From NCBI GenBank assembly GCA_964017155.1, contig OZ024857.1, positions 9,219,690 to 9,283,689 on the forward strand: a DNA stretch of 64,000 nt. The letters run 5' to 3'. This DNA is from Oasisia sp. SBJ-2009 (taxonomy: Eukaryota > Annelida > Polychaeta > Sabellida > Siboglinidae). The notes under the pieces are model-generated. The model was not told where the DNA came from. It saw only the letters and a list, made by a program, of their open reading frames with translations, and did not search any database. Each line of letters begins with the position of its first letter. Positions within the stretch are counted from its first letter, which is position 1. This document shows positions 37,601 through 52,100 of the stretch, one piece after another. The translations under genes and the position numbers were made by a program.

Positions 37601-40600
37601 GACTAGGGGCTGTTTCACTAAGAGAGCTAGCTCCTGGTGAAAAGCCAAACAGTAACACAATTAAATGTACGGAGCATTTACTAAACTGTGTTTCACTGTT
37701 AAACATGTTCATAAAATCTATCAAGCTAAAGGTGGTTCTTTCGAGAAATTCCAGACATTTTGCAGCATTCTTGCTGATCTACATTGTACTACTGCTGGGT
37801 ATGTGTCAGCCTTTGCAGTGTGAATGTGTTTTTTGTTTATATATGTGAATGTTCACACCCACTTACTTGTTTTATTTCCTGATAATCTGTGTTCTACCTG
37901 TATATGTGATGTGAATCGATGCTGTACTTCACATAGTGTTTTCAATATCATCAACAGCTTTTGAATTTACTTCATGCTATAATCTGTATCAAAATTACGA
38001 AACAAAAATGGATGTTCATGGTAATTGTTAAAACATACATTTAATATCAAATATATACACATTTTCTCCACATCAGAATTTGACGGCATCGTAATAATTC
38101 AGTTCATCGTTTTGGCACTTCTCTCATATGTAGTTCTATCACAGATGTGCTTTGTTTCACGACAAGACTACTGTCAGAAAATGGCTATCACTATGACAGC
38201 TATCAGCGCCCCCAAGTGAGCTGTGGTATAACAACACATAGTCACTGTCGATGCCGCGTTGACAGTTGGTCTTTGCTGTAGACAGCGTAATCGGCGTTCA
38301 GATGAGCCCATGTTTTCACAGTTGACACTGTCGGTCATGGCGAGATTACCCACCAAAGACTGTTCTGTTTTTGCACCGAGCAAATCCTTCGTGTTTGTGT
38401 GCAGTTCGTGCTTTATATCATTCGCTGGTGTCGTCGTTGGTGGAATAGTCCTTGATGGTGTCTGTTTCTTTGTGATTGTTGTTGTTTTTGTTGTCGTTGG
38501 AACATTGGTTGTTGTTGTAGTGTGTAATGTAGTATGTGGTATTGTACTTCCTGTTGTTGTTGTAGTAGTTGTTGTCGTTGTTGTGGGTAGCTTTGTAGAC
38601 GTGTGTGGTAGCACAGTCGTTGTTCTCGCCAGCGTCTCCATTGTGGGCGATGACGTGACCGGGGTCGTCATCGGTGGGGTCGTGGGTGGGGTCGCGGGGG
38701 TCGGGGTGAGGCGGCGGGGTGTGATGTAGCAGGTGACCTCCATGAAGTTGCGGACGGGACCGAGCCGGGACGCGATGAGTTGGAGACTCGCCTGGTCAGC
38801 CACACACTGTAGGAGACTCTCGTGGAGACATTGGAGTGTCTCTTCGTACTGGCTGCAACATGACACATAATCGTCATAATGACACGCATATGTTTATGCA
38901 AAGACCCGACCCATTATTTGGACAGGTATTGTTGGGTAAAACCTGGATGGGTAAAAAAAAAGATCCTGCATAAAGCCCTGATGACCCAATATGTAAGATG
39001 ACATGAGGTAGACCTGTATATCGCTAATTGTGACACCCATTTGTGTAAACATGGTAAAATATAATTGACCAAATGGCATGATGGTTGTGAATGACAAAAA
39101 TGCAGTCTACACATATGAAGGCTGTCAGTGTGATAACCCAAAAAGCCACTGATTCTTATCTCCACTGGTAGGCCCTTGTTGATACTGCCACTCTGTCTAT
39201 GTCTTAACTTACTCGAAGTATCACGTAGTGATTGTCTCGGTTACTTATCCTTGCTTCCAGCCAACTTTGAGAATACTGTATTTGGATGCATATGCCAGAT
39301 CTCGATAATCTTCCAGTTAACTGGCCTAAATTATTAGGGCCTTTTCAAAATGGTTTGACTACCTTTTTCTATGTGTATTTGTTCAGAATGTCATTCTACG
39401 TCGCGTCCGGTACAAAGAAATCAACTACTATTTTTTTAAATTGCATTTTAGATTAATTTAGTGCCGTCGAGTCAATGTAAACAAGTCGATATCACAGCCA
39501 CAGGGTGAGAGCAGAACTTTGGCACATCCCAGATGCATCACGACTGCAGAGGCGATGCGATGTCGTGCATTGCAAAGTCGAAATAAATAACCAATTAGCA
39601 GTATTACATAAATTTAAACTTAAAACAAATAAATCCGCAAATCGCAACACATTGCCTTTGCGGTTGTGATGCGTCTGGGATGTGCTAACTGCTTACGCCC
39701 TGTGACATCAGTTTGTTTACGTCGATTCGCTGGCATTAAATTGGTATAAAACACAATTTAAAAACACAACATTCTCACACATACATAAGTGATGTTAGAC
39801 CTAGATGAGACTTGGATATGTCAACATATATATATATATATATATATATAATTATCCCTAGTTATCAGTTTCACGTGGGTCGTTGCATGTTTTGACAGGT
39901 AGTTACACCCGTATTAAATCGGTACTTACTGGCACATGTCGGTGAGCATGTTGTGGCGCTGTGTGTCGGACGTTGCCGGCCGCTGGTACACCACCAGCAG
40001 ACCCTCAAACCTCAGCAGACACAGCTGTATCTGGGCCTTCAGTTGCGGTGTACAGTCCCTCACTGCCCGGGCGTCACTGGTCAGTACTGACCACAGGGCC
40101 AGAGCCAGGTAGAGGACGGTCCTCATAACGCTGGCGTCTACGCAAATCCAGGTGCGTCTTCGACGAGTGACACAGACAGCAATGACACTGAATACAGGAT
40201 GAACAACCCAAGTGTGTTCGCACAGGCTCCGTAGCGTGTTACACAGGCTCCGTAGCGTGTTAAACACATGCAGGTATTCCAGCAGCTGTGTAAGTGCGTC
40301 ACTGTGCGAGTGTGAAGACAACAGCAGTAGCTCCAGCTGGGCCGTGTACTAACAACAGAAACTTTCCCAGGCTTCTTAAATACCAGGGATGACACCCCAG
40401 GGCGTGCAGGGAATCATCTGTCAAACGCAAGGTCAGGGATCACTGCCTCCGTGCCTGTGTTTAGCATTGAAGTGTGCCATCCATGCTTCTTAAGCCCCGC
40501 CCCTCTCGTCTCTGATTGGCTGCCGTGGTTGTGATTGACAGCTGGATGTGTGCCCTGTGTTGTTGTGGTATGGAGAAAAGTCAAGGGGGGTTATTGTGTT

Positions 40601-43600
40601 CTTTGATGGAACTTGTGGTGCGCGAGGCTCGCACGCGCATACACGCGAATAGCGTGGGAATGGTGGGCTCACACCTGTGGAGTAGGTTTGTGGTTTCCCA
40701 TCTGAATGAGATAAGGAGATTGAGCGTCAGGCAGTCACAATGGTGGCGAAGTCTTGAGATGATGAAGATCTCGATAGGATCTGTTATCTCTGTGTATTGG
40801 TGGAGAGAGACTGATTAGAAATAATATGCGTAATCTTGCCTGATTCTCTCACAGTTGCTTCAAGAGTTTTCTATTTTAGTCTACTTTTAATCTGCTCAAT
40901 CTTAATTAAGAGTCTGTCTGGGCCCACCCATATTTTGACTGAATTCAAACAGTTTTATATGGCTGTTTCTAATGTTAGATCAAGACTGGTCATTATTACG
41001 TGATCTATCTCAATTTTCTTAAAGTGTGTGCACTGATATTGCAATTTAGCCATAAGTATTTGTTTAACGTTGTCCATTATTTATGTAACACATTTACTGC
41101 AAAGTCCTGAATTAACCTTCCTGATATTTTGGTAAATTGGTATTCGCTTCAGATGCAGTAATGATAAAGCATTGATCACTTATTTAACCTGGTCTCGCAC
41201 TGAATATGGAAACCTGACTAAGTGGTGAAAAAAACAAGTGATTGTGAGCTTTTCCTGAGACTATAGTTGTAACATTAACAATCACTTTTTCATGTTGCAT
41301 ATGTATGCAGTGATATGCCCAACAACTCTTCCCTTCTTCTATCTAGTATTTGGTTCCCCAGGAAGGTAGGTTGGTGTAAACAGTAAACAAAAGGATGCCA
41401 CCGTAAACAGTAAACAGGCGCTAAACAGGGAACGTGAGGGAGACCTAATGTCCCTATTAGTTTCCCATTAGCCCTGTCAGATGCACAGGTATGTCAGTCA
41501 TCTGTCTCCCACATACCTGGGCAGCGTGGGAAAGCCAGGTAGCCAGGCTGCCAGCTTTGACCAGACCCGTGGCTGATAGGATCTTCCCAATTTGGCTGCT
41601 GTTACTGGAAATGTCATTGGACTCGGGGAGATAAAAGACGAGACGATTGGAGCAGACAGCAGACATCAGCCTATGGATCTGATGCCTTCAAATTTAGGCT
41701 TCAGTGTTTTTATTAAAATGCGTAAAAATCACACGATCACAGACGAATTATGTATAATTGTAGTGGGGTCAATCTAAAATTATAGGCAGGCAGTTTTGGA
41801 ATGACAAGTTGGTGGTAGAAATTAGCATTAACCACTTAATGTTCTAACAATCGGTAGTTTTGAAGAGGTACACCTTTAATCTCATGGATCCTGAACCCTG
41901 ATCTTTCAGGGTTTATACTAGTGGGAACAATAATCGCTAGATGTCACTAGTTTTTCATTGAAACTTCGTAAAATTATACACGGATGTAGACAGGAGATTT
42001 AGCGACAATTTAAAACCAAGTTTACATATATCTATCAAGAAAAAACGGTACTTTCTAGCAAAATTTAATCGGCAGTCGATCGTAAATGTTTCACTATTCA
42101 TGTTAGCGATGTTCAGGAGCAAGAACTGCAGTTGTTTAGTTAGCATGTCCGATGATTTGGATGAAAATGTGAAAAGCATCAGCGATGTTGACAGCCGTGT
42201 TTGACATCGGAGATATTTCTATATGTTCTGAGAGCTCTGTCAAATAATTGTGCATTAGCCAAAAAATATAACTTTATGTATCTTATCGTCCATCTTGTTT
42301 CTTGTCTGGATTGTTGACACAAATAATATTATGATTATTTTCAATATGTTTTGTAGTCAGGCGACAGTAATTTTTATGACACAGTGTAGGCCAATTTATT
42401 CTTATTTATACAGTATAATTTTGTTTTGTACTTACATATATTCAACATAGCACTTGTGATGGCTGTGTCATTTGCTGTATGTACTATTTCAATCCTGATT
42501 TGAGAAAAACAGGACCAACTTACTGAGTGAAAAAATATAGAATCCCAATTGATGTATGAGTGTTAGTTTTTGTGTTACTCATTGAAGACACCTTATGTCT
42601 TGCAATGATATAATAATTGATAAAATAATCGCTTATAATTGTGGAGGAATCAACAAAACAAAACTGATATTCATATTTAATGGTGGCCATCTTGGATTTT
42701 TGGTATATGTAAATTATATATTAATTAGTTTCAGTTAGTCATACAACAATGATGTTTACACCAATGTATAGATAATTCCTTTTCTGGTTCAGGTAATGTA
42801 AACTTTTATATAATTGTGATGAACAGTTTTTACAATACAGTTCATTATGTGAACCCATGTCTGGCCTTAAAGGATATGTGTATGTGACAAAATTGCCTGG
42901 TGTCCATCTGCCTGTGATCAAAGTGTCCTTTACCCTTGTGTCTGGCCATCTTCTAGAACAATGCCCCTCCTGTTAGAAGTCACAATGACCCCCCCCCCCC
43001 CATCCACCCTCTTACATCACCACCCCTTCCTTGTCTGGGAGACCATACTGGGTTGTAATTAACTTCACCCCCCATAATGGCACTGGTAGTGAGTGTTTCA
43101 CTGAGAGGTGCAGGGGATTACACCCAGACACAAAGGGGTGTTTCTATAGGGCTACTGTCTGGGGCCAGCTGAGTTACATCAAAGTACATCACAGCAGTCT
43201 CAAGCTTTTAAATGGCAAAGTTCCCAGTCAGGGAATGGTCAGCTGGACACAGCCAGGGGCAGATATGTCCATGTGTGGTCATTGAGTGGTCAGTGACAGG
43301 CCTTTGTGATAATAATAATAATAAATACAGTATTTGTCTACGCCATACATCTAGCAATAAAACCATTCAGAGGCATTCAGACACTTTACATGAATAGACA
43401 GATTGCCTAAAAATTATAAATAGAGGCGTAGTTGTAAAATAAATAGATAAGTAAAAAACAAAAATGTTTAATATAAATAAATAATATTAATCTTAATAAT
43501 ACTAAAATACTCATACTGATAAATAATAGTTAATTATATTACAATGTAAAAAATAAATAAATATTAAAATAGTTGATAAATAATAGATATTAAAAATAGT

Positions 43601-46096
43601 AGATATTAAAAATATATAATAGTTAGTTATATTACAATAAAAAATAGTTGATAAATAGTACATTTTAAATATGTTAGGATATTAAACAAAATTAGGGTGG
43701 TGATATTTTGTCACTCTTACCTGGATCACTAGCCTGGATCTTCAGGTTCTAAAAAGTAAACTTTTTATATTGTAATACCCATCGGGATGCATTTTTTTTG
43801 TACCTTACTTCTGTAAATTTCAAATTTGTGTTTTTTAGAACTTGAACATGTCCACATTGCTGCCAGTCAGCAATGATGTTGTCAACTGTTAATAAGACCT
43901 TGTGGTGGATATTTTGTGTGTTTCGCCATTCCTGCCCGCTGTTGTGTCAAACATGTGTATATAAACAGTGAGATTGTTTGGTTTTGTATATAGAGCGCAA
44001 TGGCTCAGGGGTAGAGCTTGAGACTCTCGACTAAGAGAACCCGGGTTCGAATCCTGTGCTGCGGTGTTAAAACCTTGGGCATTTTGTTTTCACTCTACAT
44101 TGCTCCAGTTCACTCAGCTGTATAAATTAGTATCTGGCTATAGACAGTGGTGGATATGTGTATGAGCAGCCTTCGCACATTAATTGTAGCATGTGGCTGG
44201 ATGCTTCCCAGAGAAGTTGAGATGGTATTTGATTGAACAGGTCTGCCGGGGAGTAAAGTGTAAAAGCGCTTTGAGCAGTCCTAAGGACTGGATACTGCGC
44301 GATATAAAAACTTACATTTTTACTTTTTTATTTCATATTAATTATTTGTATTAAAAATATGTATATTTTTTCTTGGTAAAACATAAAAACATCTCTGTCC
44401 AGAAGTCTTGACCACTGTCAGTGTCTTGCCCTAGAGCTGTGCAGCTGGACAGTACTGATTGATTCACAGAAAATACCACCTGGTGTGATTATAATAGTTA
44501 CAAAAGCAGCTGAGCTTTGCTGTGATCTCGGCCGGCAGATGTGATCACTTGAAGTAGACACAAGTTTTTATATATACCGTGGCCATTGCATTCACTGTGG
44601 GTGAACGACTAATCAATCATCTGTATATTTATCTGATCAAAACGTCCCTGGCCTACTTGGAAGTTTGCAAAGCATTGAATTACTTGGAATAAATATGACG
44701 GCAATCACTGCAGGTGCTCGATGCAAAGATACCATCTACATCAGAACGATCAGATTTTTTGATACCTGAGTTGCAGTTATGAAGATACCTATCTTCAGTT
44801 TGGTTCGCCACGGTAGAGCAAAAACTATATATGTGATCAATGTGTGTCACATACATTTATCGTGTGGTGTGGAGTCATCAGTGAATTGGTAAACACATCT
44901 ATCAGGCTGAGAAGCTCATCTGTGAAGTAAACTGTTGATAGTGGGAAATGTGAAATTAATAGTGATAGATTGCTATGTTAATGGGCTATCTTAGGACTAG
45001 GAGATTGACTGAGTGTATCTTTTCCCTTGTGTCCTAGTATTCTCACTTCTACGTCTGTTCATGTATTGCAGATGCCAACGTTTTGTTTGTTAGAAGTAAA
45101 TAACAATAACTGTTTCAGTCCGACAGAATCTGTTCACCAGTTTTGCTCAGAAGTGCTACGCAGCTAATTGCCCTGATCTTTCTTTCGATTGTATACTGCC
45201 ATTGGCTAGTTTAGAACAGCATGTAAGTCCCAAGAAAGGCTTCGCGCTGGCTAGCCCTGAATCAGTTAAGTAAACCTGTTTTGGTCTTAGCCACACCTAC
45301 AAGCACACCAAAGGAATTAGTGGATTGACTGTCACCTACATGGCTGGGGCTGTCAGACAGAAAAAGAACCTGTTAACTATGAATACCCCACATGAAAGTA
45401 ACCCTATCAGCCCCATGGAGGGTGTTCAGGGAATCAGCCCTGATCTTCCAATTAGAGGGTTAAGAGGGCAGTTTGAAGTCAGCCACTGTGGTGTACTTGC
45501 TGTTACTCTCTGGGGTGGAGACTGCCACTGATCACCCCACCCCTTCTGATCACTCACCCTCAGCAGGAATGTTGTCTCAACCCCCACCTGTCACAACCAC
45601 CCCCCTGTGATGTGTTGTGCCTGATGGGGTAAATACCCTGGAAGTGGGGATATGAGCTGTTTGAAGTTTCAGCTCCTATTAGTTGTGATTGTCTTATCTG
45701 TAGCTCACCTTTTTCTCTGGACTCTCTCTGGTGTCCTTTCAAGTTTTATTGTCAAGAAGTAAACAACCACCTAATGGCCTTGGGGGTACCCTGGATGCAG
45801 TGTGTTATAGGCTCAACAAGGTAGACATTGTGGGTTCTTTGTAATGGTATACACATGAAAGAAAACTGCAACACTCAAGTTCATACCCAGTGGTGTGCCT
45901 AAGAAAATGTAATAATTCATTTGTTGCAATTTATCAGTAAATGAAGCCGGTGGCTGCTGTGGCAGGGGGCAAACTCAGACTAGAGGGAAAGAAACAATTC
46001 ATCAACGTTTTAATGGCGTGGGATTTACCGGTAGTTACAAACCCGACACATCCAACTGCGTGACCATTACGGAAAAATATGTTGTCAAGTAGGCAG

Positions 46097-46187
<91 letters not shown>

Positions 46188-49100
46188 ACTGAGGGTTACA
46201 GTAAAAATATAGAATACAATATACACTCTCCTAAAAAGAAATGAAAAACGTTTGTTGTGCGACGGGAGATTCGATCCTCACCTTCCTTCCATCGCAGAAG
46301 CAACTACCAGGTAATAACAATAACCTGAGTATGGAATGACTAATCTGGATGAATTTACTTTCACAATAGTTTTCTCCCAGGATAACTTGACTTCTTCCAG
46401 ACTAACATCCCCCACTGAGAAAGGGGCTTTAGATGCCTGGCAAAAGTTCAGTTCCTGCTGACCATTGTGGCTTGACCACAGCTGACCACTCCCTCCTGCC
46501 CACTTCACACAACCTTCTATTGTGTCAGCCTCAGTAATTGCTCCCTCTGCCCAATGCCCCTGTGTTCCTGACCCCTTTCAAGTCACTCCCACCAGGAAAC
46601 CAGGGCCACTGGAAGTGAGATCCAGTTACCTAAATTACATGTGCAAATTTCCTGTCTTTCCTGGTTCTCCTGGACATCAGTGGACACCACTGGACACCAC
46701 TGGACATCACTTTGGTGGGATTTAAGTTTGTTTATGTAACATCCTTGTACCAATTTGCATTGAGTTCAGTTGCTGACCTGATATGTAACATCACCCTGGT
46801 TACTTCCTAGAATGATGTAATGTCACCCTGGTTACTTCCTAGAATGATGTAATGTCACCCTGGTTACTTCCTAGTAGTGTGATGTTAACTTTGATGTTCT
46901 CAGCATTGAGCATTGGTGTGATTTTTTTTGATGCTTTTGATGTCTAAATGTGACATTCATTTGTCTTTGATGCTGCGTTATGTTGTTAGTTACTGATCTA
47001 TACGTGGTTATGTGTTACTACTTATCGCTGTACTGTCACAGTGATTTCTTGTATTACATTATCTCCATAGCTGTTCAGCTGGCGTCTTCCCGTTATAGCT
47101 GCTATAACGTATAAGATACTTGGAACCTGTTATGGGTATTTTTCGCTATAACTACTTTTTATATCTGTTATAGCTTCTCATTAAGTCTGTCTGTTTAACT
47201 AGCCCATTATAGCTAGACCATTTACATTTGTAGCTTGTGAAAAAGTGAAGTTTTCAAGTTTCAGTTAACCTTTATAGACGTACTATAATTGTTTAGTTTA
47301 AGGTACAATCAGGACTTTAGAAGCTTGTTAAGTGGTGATGAAATGTGTTAAACATAAAATTATTGTTTTTATTGTGCAAATGTTGTATGCCCAATGTTGT
47401 ATTATTTGGGCCAGGCTATATTGTTTATCTTGTATGCTGGATGTCAAGGTGAATATTTCATCAAAACTACATAAAAGAGTTACAGAAATGAGATACTTCG
47501 TGATAAAACAGGGTAGCGTTGTCTTTTCACAAAATGAATTTGAAATGAGATCAGCTGTAAAACATGAATTGCGGAAACACTTTCTTCCCCTGGGTGTTGC
47601 TGGACTGTGGGGTAATTGTTTGTGTTGAAGAAAGAGAGTTTTGTGGGAGTCACACTTTAGTGTATTTCATTTTCACCTGTTTTGCATACCTGTATAATCA
47701 TTCTGACTCACCACACATTTAGTGACATCAGCGGGGATAAGTGTCAGACTAGACGCATGACATGTCAACAGACGCTGACAGTGTCAACTCAAGTGTCACA
47801 CCAGTCCCAAATTCCCACATGGGAGCTGGGATGGTACTTATCCTGCTAACTGTAATTTCACAGTTGTGTTTGTGGCGCTCTGTCACAATAGGACACACCT
47901 GTAGGGGACTCGAGTCCATTGTAGTCCTGTCAACTTACAGGTGTTGCCTGGTCTGTCCACCTGTTGCAGTCAGACCCAGTCCAAGCTGTCAAGCCAGGGC
48001 ACAGGGCAAGGGTGGCACTAATTACCCTCTGCATGCCCTGGGGTGTTATTGTTCCTTGACATGACAGATTCACTTGAATCAGAGATCTGGGGCGATGAAG
48101 TAAGATTTTAAATTGGGTTCAGTTGTATTTATTTCAACAACAGTCAAACAGAATTGGAGTAATCAATGTTTTTGTTACATAATTGTCCTGTATTTATAAA
48201 AGGAAAAATGTATGTTCATTGTTTTGTGTCTAGTTACAAATCAAACTAACTGGTAGGCCATAAATAGCGTGAATAATAAAGCTGCATGTGAATAATATTA
48301 GTAACTCTATCTCCATGGGGCCGAACATTAGAATTTGCATTCTTTTAATCATCACAGGTAATGCACTAAAACTGTACACGTATCATTGGCATAATTCAAG
48401 TTATTGCTCAGTCACTGGTGCTGTTTTTAATCAAAGTATCTCTATTCAGTCAAAGTGTGATATACTAAAGTTACTGGTAATTATTTTGACAATTCATTTG
48501 ATACGCATAGAAAGTGCAGCTTTGTTGTTACAATAACTTTGAGAAAGTCCAGCTCAGTCACTCCTTTCAATTGATCCTTTTACGACCAGCCAACTTGAGA
48601 TGACTTCTACAAGGAGTGAATCTAAAAGCAGTTCAACCGGAATGACACAAACATAAAATTACTACTCTTACCAGAACGAGCCTGGCACGAGAAGCATTCA
48701 ATCCACTGTTAGTGAGGACACGTCACAGAACCGCACTGACAGACGAAGTTTGTAGTTTCACTTATCTGCGAGCTGTTTTTTACAGCCTACAGTTATGTGT
48801 AAACATTTTAGCGAGAATGTCCAACAGACATGTTATATGGAGACGTTGTGTCACTGAGAAGGAAACCAGGCTCTGCTCCGCTGAAAGATTGTTTTCATTT
48901 TGATAGCAACAGCTGACACCCACTTTTTGTTTTGTGGTGCCGGAGTTAGTTATAGTTTTAACAGCCACAAAGATACAGGACACCCTGATCAACACCGCTA
49001 GCCTTGCAAAGATACGGGACACCCAGATCAACAATCGCCATCCTTGCTCGTGTGCATCCGATTTTGCCTAGTCTTTATTTTTTAATATAATCAGAAATAA

Positions 49101-52100
49101 TAATATACTTAGTTAATAAGAAAATACGCATTGATGGTACACTGCCCAATAAATTTATTTTAATAAAACCCTGGAATAGTGTGGTCAAAAAATTAAACGT
49201 TAAAATTGTAGACATGAGAGGGGGGTAGTGTGGAGACTGATAACAGACCCAGACTTATGTATTTTGACCAAATCAATGTATACCATAATCAACATACGTA
49301 ATTATACATGATAAATTATTGGTCAGGGAGACTGGCACTAAGACGCTAACATGGGAGCCACCTCTGTAATATGAAACACTTACGTGAAGATAATTTTTTA
49401 GTTAAGAATAAAAATAATAGCAATAATAATAAAACATTATGTTTATACTGGTATACTCAAGTGTATAATTGTGTATATAAATTATATAGGTATGTGCAAT
49501 AAATAGACATGTACACATATAAGTAAATTAGCACATACATATGCGTGATAACTGTCAAGTGTAATGTTTGGTGAAGAAGTTTGACTTTAAGCACACCTGT
49601 TTGCGTACCGTGATCTCATTGTGTTTGAATGACTGTCATTTCGCCCTTGATGGGGTGATCAACCCCTGAATGTACCTGCAATGAAATTACCCGCAAGTGT
49701 CATTCTTATGTTTGTGGCATTTATTGGGTGTTCGTAACATAGTATCTTTGAGTAATTACGGAGGACATTCTGGTAGGTCTAATGTCCTGTGTTGGTCAAA
49801 GTTTATGCCGTTTAACAAGCTGTAAATTTACCGAATTGTTATATTGGGTTTGGTTAATTGATGTGTTACTGATGTCAATAGGTGTGTGTCACTACAGACA
49901 TGTCATTGAATGTGTTACTGATGACACACATGAAGGCGTGTTGACATGTCACTGTTCGTGAGTTGTTAGGTGACTTGTTGAGGTGTTTTGTCAGTTTCTC
50001 ACCAGGTGTCTCTGTTTCAGGAGAAACTGCGCAGGAAGAAGTTGCTCGAGGTCGCTCCTCGTCGAACCTCCGGTCGACTCGAGGTGAAGCGGCATCTGCA
50101 GGAGGAAGAAACAAATCGCTGGGACCAACACGGGCCGGTAGGTGGTGTTAAACATGTCCTAGTTGTAGAATTGTTTTATTGTTTTGTGTTTCAATGTCAG
50201 CCTGACTTTCTGTTGGATTTCAAGACTTCAAGAATTAACTGCTAAAAAGTGATATTTCACTATCCTGCAGTTGTAACGTGACTACCCCGGTATGCTAAAA
50301 TAATAAGGGGAGGGGGAGGGTGGTTCCCAGCTAGGGCACCATCTGTCGCTGTGTACCAGCTCTCTACCAGAGGTCGCAGGTCAACCACCCCTGATTGATA
50401 GCACATAAATATGTGAGAGTTCATTGTGATGTTTGACACCTGTTATCGGCATACCTGTGCCACAGGTGCACGTGTTGTGAGGCTGTCACGCAGCGTGACT
50501 GCATCAGAATGTGCCACTGTTTACCATGTCAGTACCCAGCAGTAGACCTGGCAAACTGGATGTACTCAAGTTCAGCCGATCTGTCACTTCCAGTCAGGGC
50601 CTGTGCGAGTTCGTTTACCACAGTTAAACAGCCACTTCTGACCGACACTGTATAGTGTGCAGATTTGTAAACAAACCTAATTTGTTACATGTTTCTCTAA
50701 TCCGAGTTGACCTGTTACCATGGAAACGCACATAACAGGAAGAGGAAGTGTTGATTCAACTTACCATTTTACAAACTGGCATAATCACAGTCAGCTAGTC
50801 AAACAGTATCTTTCACACTACAATATCTTCGGCATTAAATTGCAAATACACAAATTAAATTATTGCAGGGAATAAAAACAATTTGATACTGTCTACTAAT
50901 TGATTTTTTGACATGTATTACTGAATCCAGGAAACTGCTACAAAGACTTGTAACTATATCTCTGTTGTAGCAACCTTTAATAACTCTCAGTAGTTCACAC
51001 TTATTTGGCATATCCAGGAAATATTTGTTGTGACGGAGAACTCGAGAGATTTTATAATCAATGAAGAGGCACTCCTTGTGCACAGTAGCGAAAAAACAAC
51101 ATACTGCAAACCCTAGCTGTATAATGACAAAATCTCAGTATTCTCTACTGCAAATTCAGAAAACAATAAAACTAGAAACTAAATACACTGTATACCTTGA
51201 TGTGAAGATTTGAGATTTTTTTCTTCAGAAATCTCTACCATTTATGAATGCTAGTGTGTGTAAATCAAATGACGTGCGCTGAGATTGTTAGGAAAACAAT
51301 GTTGAAAATGGCTACTTGCCCAGGGGGGCTTGCGCCAGTCAGACATTACTCATTCCTGTGAAATTTTACTCACCGCATGCAAATTGGTGTTTTCAGTTGG
51401 AGCCCTAAACTTCAGGGACAAGTCCACTACAGTGTAGTAGACATTTGTCAATGTCTCACAGACATAGTGTCATGGGTGACACAACAGCAGCTTTGTGAAT
51501 TTCAAAAACGCTCCTTAAATTGGACAATGGATTTAATGATGGATTTAAGGTTGGATTTAATGATGGATTTTCCAGATGAGCTGGTTATGTCAGTGAACAG
51601 TCAAACCCCCGATGTGTTCTAGGCTTCTGGCGTAGTTTGTGCCCTTTGAGAACTGAGTCTGTTGGGCCTACGAGGCAGTGGAGGTGAATCTGTGCAGACA
51701 GCCAGGTGGATTCTGCCAGCAGGTGGCAGGGCAGGCGCAGTGGGCAGTCGGTGCGAGATTACGCAACACCTAGGATAGTTTCACTTTTTGTTGTAGGTAC
51801 TACATTTTTTTGGCATATCCAGGAAATGTTTTGTTGTGCGGGAGAACTCAAGAGATCTCATAACATAAATACTTAGCCTTTACATTCAGCTTCATGACAG
51901 GAGTGCCTGAGGTGTGTTGTGGTGTGTTGTAGAACCCTTACGACAGTGGAGAGTGCGGCCGGAGACGACGGAATGATGAGGATCTCAACCTTAATCTGGA
52001 GGAGATGGAGAGAAAGCAGAAGGAGGAGAGGGAGAGGGAGAGGGAAAAAGCCAGGCAAGGTAGGCGTTTAGGGAAGAGACTCGAGAATGTGTACATATAG

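Larger units (their letters stand above)
44331..50020. other. 3' part of CECR2 intron 5 without a supported gene
   Basis: The stretch contains an (AT)n microsatellite at 46099-46184, three 32-bp direct repeats at 46784-46877, and otherwise unique intronic sequence. ORFs at 47332-47628, 47762-48064 and 48288-48536 have no recognisable domain or splice framing. Confidence 0.6.

Noticed and set aside
38259..38729. Plus-strand Val-rich ORF
   Set aside because: Antisense shadow of the Thr-rich region of the nested minus-strand gene; Thr codons read as Val/Cys on the opposite strand.
43993..44066. Functional tRNA gene
   Set aside because: A and B boxes are present, but the acceptor and anticodon stems do not pair and the segment continues into a SINE body.
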